A stretch of DNA of 5,684 bases from an uncultured Brevundimonas sp. GTDB taxonomy: Bacteria; Pseudomonadota; Alphaproteobacteria; Caulobacterales; Caulobacteraceae. Below the pieces are notes generated by a model. It made no database searches. It had not been told where the DNA came from and saw only the letters and a list, made by a program, of their open reading frames with translations. This document shows positions 5,677 to 5,684 of the stretch, one piece after another; the stretch's first letter is position 1, and each line of letters opens with the position of its first letter. The stretch is from the NCBI RefSeq assembly GCF_943913055.1, contig NZ_CALTWS010000174.1, positions 1-5,684 on the forward strand, read 5' to 3'. Made by a program: the position numbers and the translations under genes.

Positions 5677-5684
5677 GGGCTGTC

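Overview
The window comes from a high-GC alphaproteobacterium, most likely of the Caulobacterales and probably close to Brevundimonas. The evidence is the Caulobacter-like RNA polymerase alpha subunit (RpoA), the rpoA-rplQ gene order, and strong G/C preference at third codon positions in every gene. The genus is my inference from remembered protein sequences, not from a search.

Layout, left to right. Positions 1-231 (minus) hold the N-terminus of a secreted, probably lipidated, HtrA/Do-like serine protease that runs off the left edge. Positions 277-1614 (minus) encode a TCR/Tet-type major facilitator superfamily (MFS) drug exporter. A 132-bp divergent intergenic region (1615-1746) separates it from a two-gene ABC-2 exporter on the plus strand: an ATPase (1747-2649) and a membrane permease (2649-3515), overlapping by one base. 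A GNAT acetyltransferase (3519-3983, minus) converges on the permease with a 3-bp gap. The right third is the end of the ribosomal-protein/RNA polymerase operon on the minus strand: rpoA (4657-5676), then rplQ (4131-4550), ending in a strong intrinsic terminator (about 4067-4101).

How the parts relate. rpoA and rplQ are essential core genes and are co-transcribed. The terminator separates them from the GNAT gene, which lies on the same strand and needs its own promoter. The ABC ATPase and permease form one translationally coupled exporter. The divergent MFS exporter could share control with it through the 1615-1746 region, where a TTGACA box and a dyad are visible. In many alphaproteobacteria an HtrA-like protease gene lies just downstream of rplQ. 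The acetyltransferase and exporter genes here may therefore be an accessory block inserted between two conserved neighbours.

I see no mobile element, CRISPR array, tRNA or rRNA gene, and no clearly new system. The less ordinary signals are small RNA or DNA structures: a hairpin that would cover the Shine-Dalgarno of the ABC ATPase gene, a long hairpin between rpoA and rplQ, tandem hairpins in the rplQ 3' UTR, and a dyad inside a possible long-spacer promoter upstream of the MFS gene. No gene-free stretch exceeds 150 bases.
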